DNA of 64,000 nucleotides from contig NZ_JABBFX010000001.1 of NCBI RefSeq assembly GCF_012927085.1, positions 1,736,001 to 1,800,000 of the forward strand. Reading direction: 5' to 3'. This stretch comes from Ramlibacter agri (lineage in GTDB: Bacteria; Pseudomonadota; Gammaproteobacteria; Burkholderiales; Burkholderiaceae_C). The position numbers and the translations under genes were made by a program. Positions 39,240-47,270 of the stretch are shown here, one piece after another. Under the pieces are notes generated by a model. That model saw only the letters and a program-made list of their open reading frames with translations, was not told the DNA's origin and did not search any database. Each line of letters starts with the position of its first letter. The stretch's first letter is position 1.

Positions 39240-39964
39240 CAGTCCTGCGGATCGCCACCTACAACATCCACAAGGGGGTGCAGGGCCTCGGCCCGGCGCG
39301 GCGGCTGGAGATCCACAACATCGGGCATGGCGTGGAGCAGCTCGATGCGGACATCGTCTGCCTGCAGGAAGTGCGCAAGCTCCACCGGCGCGAGCAGCGC
39401 TACTTCACCCGCTGGCCCGAGCTGCCGCAGGCCGAGTTCCTCTGCCCCGAGGGCTACTATGCCGTCTACCAGACCAACGCGGTCACCAAGCACGGCGAGC
39501 ACGGCAACGCACTGCTGTCACGCTGGCCCGTGGTGTCGCAGGGCCACGAGGACATGTCGGACCACCGCTTCGAGCAGCGCGGCCTGCTGCACGTGCAGGT
39601 GCGGGTGGGCCGGCGCGACGTGCATGTGGTGGTGCTGCACCTGGGGCTCATCGCGGGCAGCCGCCAGCGCCAGATCGAGCAGATGGCGCAGTTCATCGAG
39701 CGCGAAGTACCCCGCAAGGCGCCGCTGGTCGTCGCGGGCGACTTCAACGACTGGGGCGGCAAGCTGCGGCCCCTGATGTACGAAAACGGCTTTCGCGACT
39801 TCATCGGCGAGCGGGCGCTGACCTATCCCTCGCGGCTGCCGCTGACGCAGCTGGACTACGTCTACGCCCGCGGCCTGAAGCCGGTGGGCATCCAGATCCC
39901 GCGCGGGCGCGTCTGGTGGCGCATGTCGGACCACCTGCCGCTGATCGCGGAGTTCAAGCTCTAG
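39236..39964 (+). CDS. Endonuclease/exonuclease/phosphatase-family protein (YbhP-like)
   Basis: 242-residue EEP-fold metal-dependent hydrolase. Conserved blocks are TYNIHKG, the metal Glu in CLQEVRK, VVLHLGL, GDFNDW and the final SDHLPLIAEF with catalytic Asp-His. There is no signal peptide. The ATG overlaps the nudB stop. Its pairing with clsB 10 nt downstream mirrors E. coli ybhP-clsB, so a role linked to phospholipid metabolism is possible, though the substrate (nucleic acid or phosphoester) is open. Confidence 0.88.
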   Translation: MTVLRIATYNIHKGVQGLGPARRLEIHNIGHGVEQLDADIVCLQEVRKLHRREQRYFTRWPELPQAEFLCPEGYYAVYQTNAVTKHGEHGNALLSRWPVVSQGHEDMSDHRFEQRGLLHVQVRVGRRDVHVVVLHLGLIAGSRQRQIEQMAQFIEREVPRKAPLVVAGDFNDWGGKLRPLMYENGFRDFIGERALTYPSRLPLTQLDYVYARGLKPVGIQIPRGRVWWRMSDHLPLIAEFKL

Positions 39965-39974
39965 GCGAGGGCGC

Positions 39975-41192
39975 ATGGCGCGCGGCATTCCTCCCCTGCG
40001 TCCCGGCCACGAGCTGCAACTGCTGGAAGGCAGCCGCGAATTCTTTCCCGCCCTGGTCTCCGCCATCGACGCCTCCCGCAGCGAGGTGCTGCTGGAGACC
40101 TACATCTTCGACTTCACCGGCAGCGCCACCGAGGTGGCGTATGCGCTGGAGCGGGCCGCCCGCCGCGGCGTTGCGGTGCGGGTCGTGGTGGACGGTTTCG
40201 GCACGCCGGAGCTGCCCCCGGCCTGCGTCGCGCGCTGGGACCTGGCCGGCGTGCAGTGGGCCGTGTTCTCGCGCCCGGGCTTCTTCGGGCTGCTGATGCC
40301 GGGCCAGTGGCGCCGGCTGCACCGCAAGCTGTGCGTGGTGGACGGCGAGGTCGGCTTCTGCGGCGGCATCAACATCCTCGACGACTTCCACGACCCCAAC
40401 CACGGCGAGCTGGCCTCGCCGCGCTTCGACTTCTCGCTGCGGGTCGGCGGGCCGCTGGTCGCGGAGATGCGCGCCACGATGCACCGGCAGTGGAGCCGCA
40501 TCGAAGCCATCGGCCAGCTGCGCAAGGCGCGGCTCGCGGGCGCGCTGGGCTTCGTGCGCGCAGTGGCCAACGAGCGGCGCGGGCACGTTACCCCGCCCAC
40601 GCACAGCGACCCCAATGCGCGCGCCGCCCTGCTGCTGCGCGACAACCTGCGCAACCGCGCGGTGATCGAGCGGGCCTACCTGCGCGCGATCGGCCGCGCG
40701 CGCAGCGAAATTGTCATCGCGAATGCCTATTTCGTGCCGGGCGGGCGCCTGCGCCGGGCGCTCGTGAAAGCCGCCAAGCGCGGCGTGCAGGTGAAGCTGC
40801 TGCTGCAGGGCCGCTACGAATACTTCATGCAGTACTACGCGGCGCGGCCCGTGTTCGGGGTGCTGCTGGCCGCCGGCGTGCAGATCCACGAGTACGCGCC
40901 CAGCTTCCTGCATGCCAAGGTGGCGGTGGTCGACGGCCGCTGGGCCACGGTGGGTTCGTCCAACCTGGACCCGCTGAGCCTGCTGCTGGCGCGCGAAGCG
41001 AACGTGGTGGTCGATGACGCGCGCTTCGCCGCGCACCTGCGCGAACGCCTGGCCTACGCGATGCAGCACGAAGGCAAGCGCATGGAAGCTTCGGAATACG
41101 AACGCCGGCCGCCGTTGCAGCGCGGCAAGGAATGGCTGGCGCGGATGATCATGCGCATTGCGCTGATCGTGCAGGGGAAGACGTACCGGTGA
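39975..41192 (+). CDS. clsB: Cardiolipin synthase B (phospholipase D family)
   Basis: 405-residue membrane-associated phospholipid synthase joining two phosphatidylglycerol molecules, or phosphatidylglycerol and another alcohol. Two HKD motifs are visible: RLHRKLCVVDGEVGFCGGIN (about 113-132) and FLHAKVAVVDGRWATVGSSNLDPLS (about 310-334). It has no N-terminal transmembrane pair as in ClsA, matching ClsB (413 in E. coli). The C-terminal helix is amphipathic and basic. The stop overlaps the GTG of the following exonuclease gene. Confidence 0.92.
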   Translation: MARGIPPLRPGHELQLLEGSREFFPALVSAIDASRSEVLLETYIFDFTGSATEVAYALERAARRGVAVRVVVDGFGTPELPPACVARWDLAGVQWAVFSRPGFFGLLMPGQWRRLHRKLCVVDGEVGFCGGINILDDFHDPNHGELASPRFDFSLRVGGPLVAEMRATMHRQWSRIEAIGQLRKARLAGALGFVRAVANERRGHVTPPTHSDPNARAALLLRDNLRNRAVIERAYLRAIGRARSEIVIANAYFVPGGRLRRALVKAAKRGVQVKLLLQGRYEYFMQYYAARPVFGVLLAAGVQIHEYAPSFLHAKVAVVDGRWATVGSSNLDPLSLLLAREANVVVDDARFAAHLRERLAYAMQHEGKRMEASEYERRPPLQRGKEWLARMIMRIALIVQGKTYR

Positions 41193-42217
41193 ACGGCGAC
41201 CTGGTGGTGCAGAGGCCGGAGGGCTTGTATTGCCCGCCGGGCGACTTCTACATCGATCCGTGGCGGCCGGTGGCGCGGGCGGTCATCACGCACGCGCATT
41301 CCGACCACGCCCGCTACGGCATGGGGCACTACCTGGCCGCGGCACCGTCCGAAGGCGTGCTGCGTTCGCGCCTGGGCGACATCGCGCTGCAGACCCTGGC
41401 CTACGGCGAGCGGCTGCGGCACCACGGCGTGACGGTGTCGCTGCACCCGGCCGGCCACGTGCTGGGCTCGGCGCAGGTGCGGCTGGAGCACGAGGGCCGC
41501 GTGTGGGTGGCGAGCGGCGACTACAAGGTGGCGCCCGATCCCACCTGCGCGCCCTTCGAGCCGGTGCGTTGCGACGTCTTCATCACCGAGTCGACCTTCG
41601 GCCTGCCGATCTACCGTTGGTGCCCGGACGACGAACTGTTCGCGGACATCAACGCCTGGTGGGCGCGCAACATCGAACACGGCCGCGCCAGCGTGCTGGC
41701 CTGCTACAGCTTCGGCAAGGCGCAGCGCGCGCTGGCGGGGGTCGATCCGTCCATCGGCCCCATCATCGTCCACGGTGCGGTGCAGCCGCTGAACGCCGCC
41801 TACCGCGCGGCGGGTGTGGCGCTGCCGGAGACGCGAATGGTCACCGAGGTGAAGGACCGCGCGGACCTGCGCCGCTGCCTCGTCGTCTGCCCGCCCAGCG
41901 CCGCCGCCAGTCCCTGGATGCGCCGCTTCGGCGATGCGCAGGTGGCCTTCGCCAGCGGCTGGATGCAGGTGCGCGGCAACCGCCGCCGCGGCGGCTACGA
42001 CCGCGGCTTCGTGCTGAGCGACCACGCCGACTGGCCCGGGCTGCTGCAGGCGATCACCGCCACCGGTGCCCAGCGCGTGATCGTCACGCATGGGAGCTCC
42101 GCGGTGCTGGTGCGCTACCTCCGCGAGCACGGCCTGCAGGCGGAGGCTTTCGAGACCGAGTACGGCGACGACGTGGTGGAGGCCGATTTGCAGGCGGGGC
42201 AGGAGGAGGCTGCGTGA
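41189..42217 (+). CDS. Ligase-associated DNA damage response exonuclease (MBL/beta-CASP fold)
   Basis: 342-residue metallo-beta-lactamase-fold nuclease. Metal motifs are H35-A-H37-S-D39-H40, HPAGHVLGSAQ, the Asp in SGDYK and the late SDHADW. The order and the ESTFGLPIYRW block fit the exonuclease of the four-gene ligase/helicase/exonuclease/PdeM system. The start is GTG overlapping the clsB stop (GTGA). Its usual neighbour, the ATP-dependent ligase, follows but is split off by an IS element; the helicase is 11 kb away. Confidence 0.88.
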   Translation: MNGDLVVQRPEGLYCPPGDFYIDPWRPVARAVITHAHSDHARYGMGHYLAAAPSEGVLRSRLGDIALQTLAYGERLRHHGVTVSLHPAGHVLGSAQVRLEHEGRVWVASGDYKVAPDPTCAPFEPVRCDVFITESTFGLPIYRWCPDDELFADINAWWARNIEHGRASVLACYSFGKAQRALAGVDPSIGPIIVHGAVQPLNAAYRAAGVALPETRMVTEVKDRADLRRCLVVCPPSAAASPWMRRFGDAQVAFASGWMQVRGNRRRGGYDRGFVLSDHADWPGLLQAITATGAQRVIVTHGSSAVLVRYLREHGLQAEAFETEYGDDVVEADLQAGQEEAA

Positions 42218-42227
42218 ACTTCCGGAC

Positions 42228-42305
42228 TTCTGAACTTCCGGACGCAAAGGGCGCAAAGGGCGCAAAGGGCGCAAAGGTACGCAAAGGACGCGAAAGAAAT
42301 CCATG
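42228..42305. repeat. Left arm of a GCGCAAAGG inverted-repeat element
   Basis: CTTCCGGAC is followed by four to five tandem copies of a 9-bp unit, GCGCAAAGG (two degenerate). The mirror-image arm is at 43385-43440. The IS sits between the two arms, so this was one long palindromic intergenic element before insertion. Confidence 0.75.
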
Positions 42306-42459
42306 TGACCCGTCCTGAATTGAGTTGACACCTTTCTGTCTTCAGAAAGGAAATCTCAAGTGGATCAATGGGTTAGGAGAAGTCGCTACGACTACACACT
42401 GACGTTCAAGTTGAGGCCGTGCTGGAGGTCCTGAAGAAAGACTACGGGGTCGTGCCCGT

Positions 42460-42466
42460 AAAAAAG
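42460..42466 (+). other. Slippery heptamer AAAAAAG for programmed -1 frameshifting
   Basis: The run links the orfA-remnant frame (reading ...VEAVLEVLKKDYGVVPVKK) to the orfB frame by a -1 shift (KK then AVRQVLAQELVQGLNVTRACRHIG). A6G is the standard IS3-family signal. Confidence 0.75.
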
Positions 42467-43355
42467 CTGTCAGGCAAGTCCTTGCGCAAGAGCTCGTCCA
42501 AGGGCTCAACGTGACGAGGGCTTGCCGCCACATCGGGATCAGCCGGCAGGCGTATTACAAGGGCCTTGCGTGCGAATTGAAACGCACCAAGGAGCACGCC
42601 ACGGTCATCGAACTGGTGAGCCTAACCCGGCAACGCCAGCCGCGGATCGGCGCGCGCAAGCTGCACGGCTTGCTGCAGCAGCCGCTTGCGCACCAGGGAA
42701 TCAAATTGGGACGCGACGGGCTGTTCGAAGTGCTGCGCGACGCGGGCATGCTGGTGCCGCCCAAGCGGGCCTATCACAAGACGACGCACAGCCATCACCA
42801 TTTGCGCCGCCATCCCAACCTGTTGAAGACCGGCGTCGAAGGTCAAGTCGTACCGAGCGGCTGCGAGCAGCTGTGGGTTGCAGACATCACCTACCTGCCG
42901 ACCCGAGAAAAGACGGTGTATCTGAGCTTGGTGACGGATGCGTATTCACGCAGATCGTCGGCTGGCACGTGCACTCCAGCCTGCAGGCCGAAGAGGTCAG
43001 CCGGGCGTTGAAGATGGCCTTGCGCCAGCGCCTGGTGCACCACTCGGATCGAGGCCTGCAGTACTGTTCGGCCCCCTATCAATCGATCCACCGGCGGCAT
43101 CGGATCACCTGCTCCATGACCTACGGCTATGACTGCTACCAAAACGCCTTGGCAGAGCGCGTCAGCGGCATCCTGAAAATGGAATTGCTGCTGCGCCGGT
43201 CTGCCAACCTGCAGCAGGCAACCGCCATGGTTCGAGAGTCGATCTCCATCTACAACGAGGAACGGCCACACAACTCGCTGGACGACAAAATGCCCGATGC
43301 CGTGCACCGGGCCTCCCTGGCCGCCCAGAAACGCAGAGAATTCAGCCCCGTATAG
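42466..43355 (+). pseudogene. IS3-family transposase orfB, frameshifted
   Basis: DDE integrase-type transposase. The first part contains the HTH-like RACRHIGISRQAYYKG, IGARKLHGLL and VADITYLP (first Asp), then DAYSR. After about 42951 the frame is lost: one base is missing, since adding a C restores YSRQIVGWHVHSSLQ. The second Asp is in the second frame as HHSDRGLQY, and the Glu in NALAERVSGILKMELL. The C-terminus YNEERPHNSL is also present. Upstream, orfA is reduced to about 30 codons with no convincing start. The element is therefore unlikely to move on its own. Confidence 0.9.
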
Positions 43356-43384
43356 GTGTCAACCTATAGCAGGACGGGTCAATG

Positions 43385-43440
43385 AATTCCTTTTGCGATT
43401 TTTGCGAAACCTTTGCGCCCTTTGCGTCCGGAAGTCCGGC
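43385..43440. repeat. Right arm of the GCGCAAAGG inverted-repeat element
   Basis: CCTTTGCGCCC, TTTGCGTCC and GGAAGTCCGG form the reverse complement of the left arm's CTTCCGGACGCAAAGGGCGC start. Two further degenerate TTTTGCGA units lie nearer the IS. Together with 42228-42305 it forms an interrupted palindrome. Confidence 0.75.
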
Positions 43441-43455
43441 TGTTCCATCCCCAGA

Positions 43456-45156
43456 ATGAAGCGTTTCGCCCGCCTCTTCAGCGAGCTCGACTCCACCACC
43501 TCCACCAACGAGAAGGTGGAGGCGCTCACGCGCTACTTCGCCGAAGCGCCCGCGCACGACGCGGCCTGGGCCGTCTACTTTCTCGCCGGCGGCAAGCCGC
43601 GGCAGGTGGTGAAGACCGCTTCGCTGGTGGGCCTGGCCTGCCAGATGGCGCAGATCGAGCCCTGGCTGTTCGACGAGTGTTACCAGTCCGTGGGCGACCT
43701 TGCCGAGACCATCGCGCTGGTGCTGCCGCGCGGCGACGAGACCTCGGACATCGGCCTGGCCGAGTGGATGGAGCAGCGCTTGCTGCCCCTGCGTGGCCTG
43801 CCGGACGAAGAAGTGGCACGCCGCGTCGCCGGCTACTGGCAGGAGCTCGATGCGCTCGGCCGCTTCCTCCTGACCAAGCTGGTGGGCGGCGGCTTCCGCG
43901 TCGGCGTCAGCAAGCTGCTGGTGCAGCGCGCCCTTGCCACGCACGCCGGCATCGACGCCAAGCGGGTGGCGCAGCGGATGATGGGCTACACCGACGGCAA
44001 GCAGGTCCCTTCGCCCGAACGCTACCGGGCGTTGGTCGCGCAGGTGGAAGAGGGCGCGAGCGAGCAGCCTGACGAAGGCCAGCCCTATCCCTTCTTCCTC
44101 GCGCACCAGCTGGACCTGCCGCCGGAGCTGTTCACCGCGCGCCTGGGCCCGGTGGACGAGTGGATGGTGGAGTGGAAGTACGACGGCATCCGCGGCCAGA
44201 TCGTCAAGCGCCATGGCAAGGTCTGGGTCTGGTCGCGCGGCGAGGAACTGGTGACCGAGCGCTTCCCGGAACTCGTGGCGCTGGCGGCTTCCCTGCCCGA
44301 TGGCACCGTGGTCGACGGCGAGATCCTCGTGTGGAATGCCGAAGCCGAGCGGCCCGCGCCCTTCGCCTTGCTGCAGCAGCGCATCGGCCGCAAGAACCTG
44401 ACGAAGAAGATCCTGGCCGAGGCGCCGGTCGGCTTCATGGCCTACGACCTGCTGGAGCAGGATGGCGTGGACGTGCGCCCGCTGCCGCAGCGCGAGCGCC
44501 GCGCGCGGCTCGAAGCGCTGTTGCAGGACACGCCGTTCCGCATCTCGCCGGTGGAGAGTGCGCCTTCGTGGCTGGAGTTCGCGCGACAGCGCGAGCGCTC
44601 GCGCGAGCTGGGCGTCGAAGGCTTCATGTTGAAGCGCCTGGACGCCGCCTACGGCACCGGGCGCACCAAGGCCGAAGGCCTGTGGTGGAAGTGGAAGATC
44701 GAACCCATGACCATCGACTGCGTGCTGGTGTACGCGCAGGCGGGGCATGGCCGCCGCTCTTCGGTCTACACCGACTACACCTTCGCGGTCTGGAACCGGG
44801 CGCCGGCCAGCAAGGAGGAGGCCGAAGCGGTGCTGGACGCGATCGCCCGCAAGGAGCCGCCGCAGCCGGGCGCCTTGCAGCTGGTCCCTTTCGCCAAGGC
44901 CTATTCCGGCCTGACCGACGAGGAGTTCCGGCAGGTCGACGCCATCATCCGCAAGACCACCATCGAGAAGTTCGGCCCGGTGCGCAGCGTCCGGCCCAGC
45001 CTGGTGTTCGAGCTGGGCTTCGAGGGCATCCAGCGCAGCGGCCGCCACCGCAGCGGCATCGCCGTGCGCTTCCCGCGCATGCTGCGGATCCGGCAGGACA
45101 AGCCGCTGGAGGAGGCGGATACCCTGCAAGCCCTGGAACGCCTGCTGGGTTCGTGA
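43456..45156 (+). CDS. ATP-dependent DNA ligase (ligase-associated damage response type)
   Basis: 566-residue monomeric DNA ligase. An N-terminal DNA-binding domain (about 1-200) includes LLTKLVGGGFRVGVSKLLVQRAL. Motif I is VEWK241YDGIRG, with K241 as adenylated Lys. Motif III lies in VVDGEILVW, motif IIIa in VGFMAYDLLE, motif IV in LGVEGFMLKRLDAAYG, and motif V in WWKWKIEPM. An OB domain follows to the end. The start at MKRFARLFSELD was chosen; the open frame runs back into the IS end. It normally neighbours the exonuclease and helicase found at 41.2 and 53.3 kb. Confidence 0.92.
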   Translation: MKRFARLFSELDSTTSTNEKVEALTRYFAEAPAHDAAWAVYFLAGGKPRQVVKTASLVGLACQMAQIEPWLFDECYQSVGDLAETIALVLPRGDETSDIGLAEWMEQRLLPLRGLPDEEVARRVAGYWQELDALGRFLLTKLVGGGFRVGVSKLLVQRALATHAGIDAKRVAQRMMGYTDGKQVPSPERYRALVAQVEEGASEQPDEGQPYPFFLAHQLDLPPELFTARLGPVDEWMVEWKYDGIRGQIVKRHGKVWVWSRGEELVTERFPELVALAASLPDGTVVDGEILVWNAEAERPAPFALLQQRIGRKNLTKKILAEAPVGFMAYDLLEQDGVDVRPLPQRERRARLEALLQDTPFRISPVESAPSWLEFARQRERSRELGVEGFMLKRLDAAYGTGRTKAEGLWWKWKIEPMTIDCVLVYAQAGHGRRSSVYTDYTFAVWNRAPASKEEAEAVLDAIARKEPPQPGALQLVPFAKAYSGLTDEEFRQVDAIIRKTTIEKFGPVRSVRPSLVFELGFEGIQRSGRHRSGIAVRFPRMLRIRQDKPLEEADTLQALERLLGS

Positions 45157-45197
45157 CGTCCAAGGGCGCGTCCAAACCCTTGGTGTTAAAGTCCTCC

Positions 45198-45932
45198 ATG
45201 CTCATGAAAGCCGATCCGTCCAGCCAGCTGACCCAGGCCGCCCCCGACGAGGGAACGCCTGTTTCGGTGAAGATCCGCGAACGCATCCAGCAGGCGAAGA
45301 AGCGCTTCCACTCCAACGACAACATCGCCGAGTTCATCGAGCCCGGCGAGCTCGAACTGCTGCTGGACGAGGTCGAGTCCAAGATGCAGACCGTCCTGGA
45401 CAGCATGGTCATCGACACCGCGAGCGACCACAACACCAGCAACACCGCGCGCCGCGTGGCCAAGATGTACCTCAACGAGGTCTTCCGCGGCCGCTACGTC
45501 AAGGCGCCGCCCATGACGGAGTTCCCGAACGCGGAGCACCTGAACGAGCTGATGATCGTCGGCCCGATCACCGTGCGCTCGGCCTGCAGCCACCACTTCT
45601 GCCCGGTCATCGGCAAGCTGTGGATCGGCGTCATGCCCAACGAGCACACCAACGTGATCGGCCTGTCCAAGTACGCGCGCCTGGCCGAATGGATCATGGG
45701 CCGTCCGCAGATCCAGGAAGAGGCGGTGGTGCAACTGGCCGACCTGATCATGGAAAAGACGCAGCCCGACGGCCTGGCGGTCGTCATGGAGGCGAGCCAC
45801 TACTGCATGGCCTGGCGCGGCGTGAAGGACATGGACAGCAAGATGATCAACTCCGTCATGCGCGGCGTGTTCCTGAAGGACGCTGCGCTGCGGCGCGAAT
45901 TCCTGGCGCTGATCCCGCGCCAGGGCCAATAA
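45198..45932 (+). CDS. folE: GTP cyclohydrolase I
   Basis: 244-residue (E. coli 222) zinc enzyme making dihydroneopterin triphosphate from GTP, the first step of folate and pterin synthesis. Zinc ligands are C130-SH-H133 and C203 (ASHYCMAWRG). Other hallmarks are SACSHHFCPVIGK and GLSKYARLAEW. Two ATGs lie 6 nt apart (45198, 45204) without a clear RBS, so the start is uncertain within about 40 residues of a variable N-terminus. A BLUF photoreceptor follows 8 nt downstream. Confidence 0.94.
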   Translation: MLMKADPSSQLTQAAPDEGTPVSVKIRERIQQAKKRFHSNDNIAEFIEPGELELLLDEVESKMQTVLDSMVIDTASDHNTSNTARRVAKMYLNEVFRGRYVKAPPMTEFPNAEHLNELMIVGPITVRSACSHHFCPVIGKLWIGVMPNEHTNVIGLSKYARLAEWIMGRPQIQEEAVVQLADLIMEKTQPDGLAVVMEASHYCMAWRGVKDMDSKMINSVMRGVFLKDAALRREFLALIPRQGQ

Positions 45933-45940
45933 GGAGACCC

Positions 45941-46363
45941 ATGCTCGTTCGCCTCCTGTACTGCAGCCGCGCGGTCGACACGAGCGCGGACGCGATCGAG
46001 TCCATCCTCTCGCAGTCGCGCCACCACAACCCGGTGAGCGGCATCACGGGCATCCTCTGCTACGGCGGCGGCATCTTCCTGCAGGCCATCGAGGGCGGCC
46101 GCATGCAGGTGAGCGACCTGTTCGGCACGATCCAGAAGGACGCGCGCCACCAGGACGTCGCGCTGCTGCACTACGAGGAAATCTTCGAGCGGCGCTTCGG
46201 CGGCTGGAGCATGGGCCAGGTGAACATGTCCAAGCTGAACCACTCGGTGGTCCTGAAATATTCCGAGAAGCCCGAGCTGGACCCGTACAGCGTCTCGGGC
46301 AAGGTCTCGCTAGCGCTGCTGGAGGACCTGATGGCCTCCGCTTCCATCTGCGGCCGCGGCTGA
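45941..46363 (+). CDS. BLUF-domain blue-light photoreceptor
   Basis: 140-residue stand-alone BLUF protein binding FAD. The photocycle residues are present: Y7 (RLLYCSRA), N30 (HHNPVSGITGIL), Q48 (FLQAIEGG), and W89-S-M91. A short C-terminal helical cap follows (about 105-140), with no output domain. AAGGAGA 7 nt upstream supports the ATG. The 8-nt spacing from folE indicates co-transcription, so light sensing and pterin synthesis may be linked. Short BLUF proteins usually act through protein partners. Confidence 0.93.
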   Translation: MLVRLLYCSRAVDTSADAIESILSQSRHHNPVSGITGILCYGGGIFLQAIEGGRMQVSDLFGTIQKDARHQDVALLHYEEIFERRFGGWSMGQVNMSKLNHSVVLKYSEKPELDPYSVSGKVSLALLEDLMASASICGRG

Positions 46364-46385
46364 TGCCCGCGCAGTTGCCGGTGCG

Positions 46386-47267
46386 ATGCCGCTAGGCGCG
46401 CTGGCGCTGGTCCTGCTTGCCGGGGTCATCCACGCCAGCTGGAACATCGCGGCCAAGAAGGCCGGCGGCGACGTCCGCTTCGCTGCCTTCACCACCGTCA
46501 TTCTTTGCGTCGCCTGGGCTCCGCTGGGGCTGTGGCTGGCCTGGGAAGTGCTGCCGTCCTGGGGCATGCGTGAATGGGGCCTGCTGGCCGCCAGTGCCTT
46601 CCTGCATTCCATCTACTACCTGACCCTGCTGCGCGGCTATCGCAAGGCGGAGCTCACGGTGGTCTACCCGCTCGCGCGCGGCTCGGGGCCCTTGCTGTCC
46701 TCGCTGGCCGCGGTGCTGCTGCTGGGGGAGCAGCTGTCGGCGCTCGGGGCGCTCGGCATCGCCGGCGTCGTGGGCGGCGTGTTCCTGATCGCCGGCGGCC
46801 CCGTGCTCTGGCGCCGCAGCCGCGACCCGCTGGAGCGGGTGCGCGTGCGCAAGGGCGTGGTGTACGGCGTGCTGACCGGCGCCTTCATCGCCGGCTACAC
46901 GGTCGTGGACGGCTATGCCGTCAAGGTGCTGCTGATCTCGCCGATCCTGCTGGATTACATCGGCGCCTTGCTGCGGCTTTTCCTGGTCGTGCCGCCGGCC
47001 TTGCGCGACCTGGAGGAAACGAAGCGGCACTGGCTGGCGCAATGGAAGTACGCGCTGTTCGTCGGCGTGCTGAGCCCCGTGTCTTACGTGCTGGTGCTGT
47101 ACGCGATGCGCACGGCGCCGCTGTCGCACGTGGCGCCCGCGCGCGAGGTGTCCATGCTGTTCGCGGCGCTGATCGGCGGCCAGATGCTGGGCGAAAAGGA
47201 TCGCGGCATCCGCGTGCTGGGCGCGTTCTGCATCGGCGCCGGCGTGATGGCGCTCGCGCTGGGCTAG
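46386..47267 (+). CDS. DMT-superfamily transporter (EamA domains)
   Basis: 293-residue inner-membrane protein with ten predicted segments in two EamA repeats (about 1-140 and 155-290). The first repeat ends in the typical VVYPLARGSGPLLSSLAAVLLLGE and the second in SHVAPAREVSMLFAALIGGQMLGE. It starts 22 nt after the BLUF gene. The exported or imported compound is unknown. Confidence 0.88.
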   Translation: MPLGALALVLLAGVIHASWNIAAKKAGGDVRFAAFTTVILCVAWAPLGLWLAWEVLPSWGMREWGLLAASAFLHSIYYLTLLRGYRKAELTVVYPLARGSGPLLSSLAAVLLLGEQLSALGALGIAGVVGGVFLIAGGPVLWRRSRDPLERVRVRKGVVYGVLTGAFIAGYTVVDGYAVKVLLISPILLDYIGALLRLFLVVPPALRDLEETKRHWLAQWKYALFVGVLSPVSYVLVLYAMRTAPLSHVAPAREVSMLFAALIGGQMLGEKDRGIRVLGAFCIGAGVMALALG

Positions 47268-47270
47268 GCC

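Larger units (their letters stand above)
42306..43381 (+). mobile_element. IS3-family insertion sequence, decayed
   Basis: A 1076-bp element. Terminal inverted repeats start TGACCCGTCCTG and share TTGACACCT further in (about 23 of 28 positions match). A 3-bp target duplication, ATG, flanks it (42303-42305 and 43382-43384). Inside are a short orfA remnant, a slippery AAAAAAG and a frameshifted DDE transposase frame. It is shorter than typical IS3 elements (about 1.2-1.5 kb). Confidence 0.93.

Noticed and set aside
39236..39964. EEP-family gene as the missing PdeM endonuclease of the ligase system
   Set aside because: PdeM has a calcineurin-like phosphoesterase fold; this protein has the endonuclease/exonuclease/phosphatase motifs (NIHKG, GDFND, SDH) and pairs with clsB as in ybhP.
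42240..42295. Tandem 9-bp repeats resembling a small CRISPR or minisatellite
   Set aside because: No spacers and a mirrored copy on the other side of the IS; this is an inverted-repeat element, not CRISPR.
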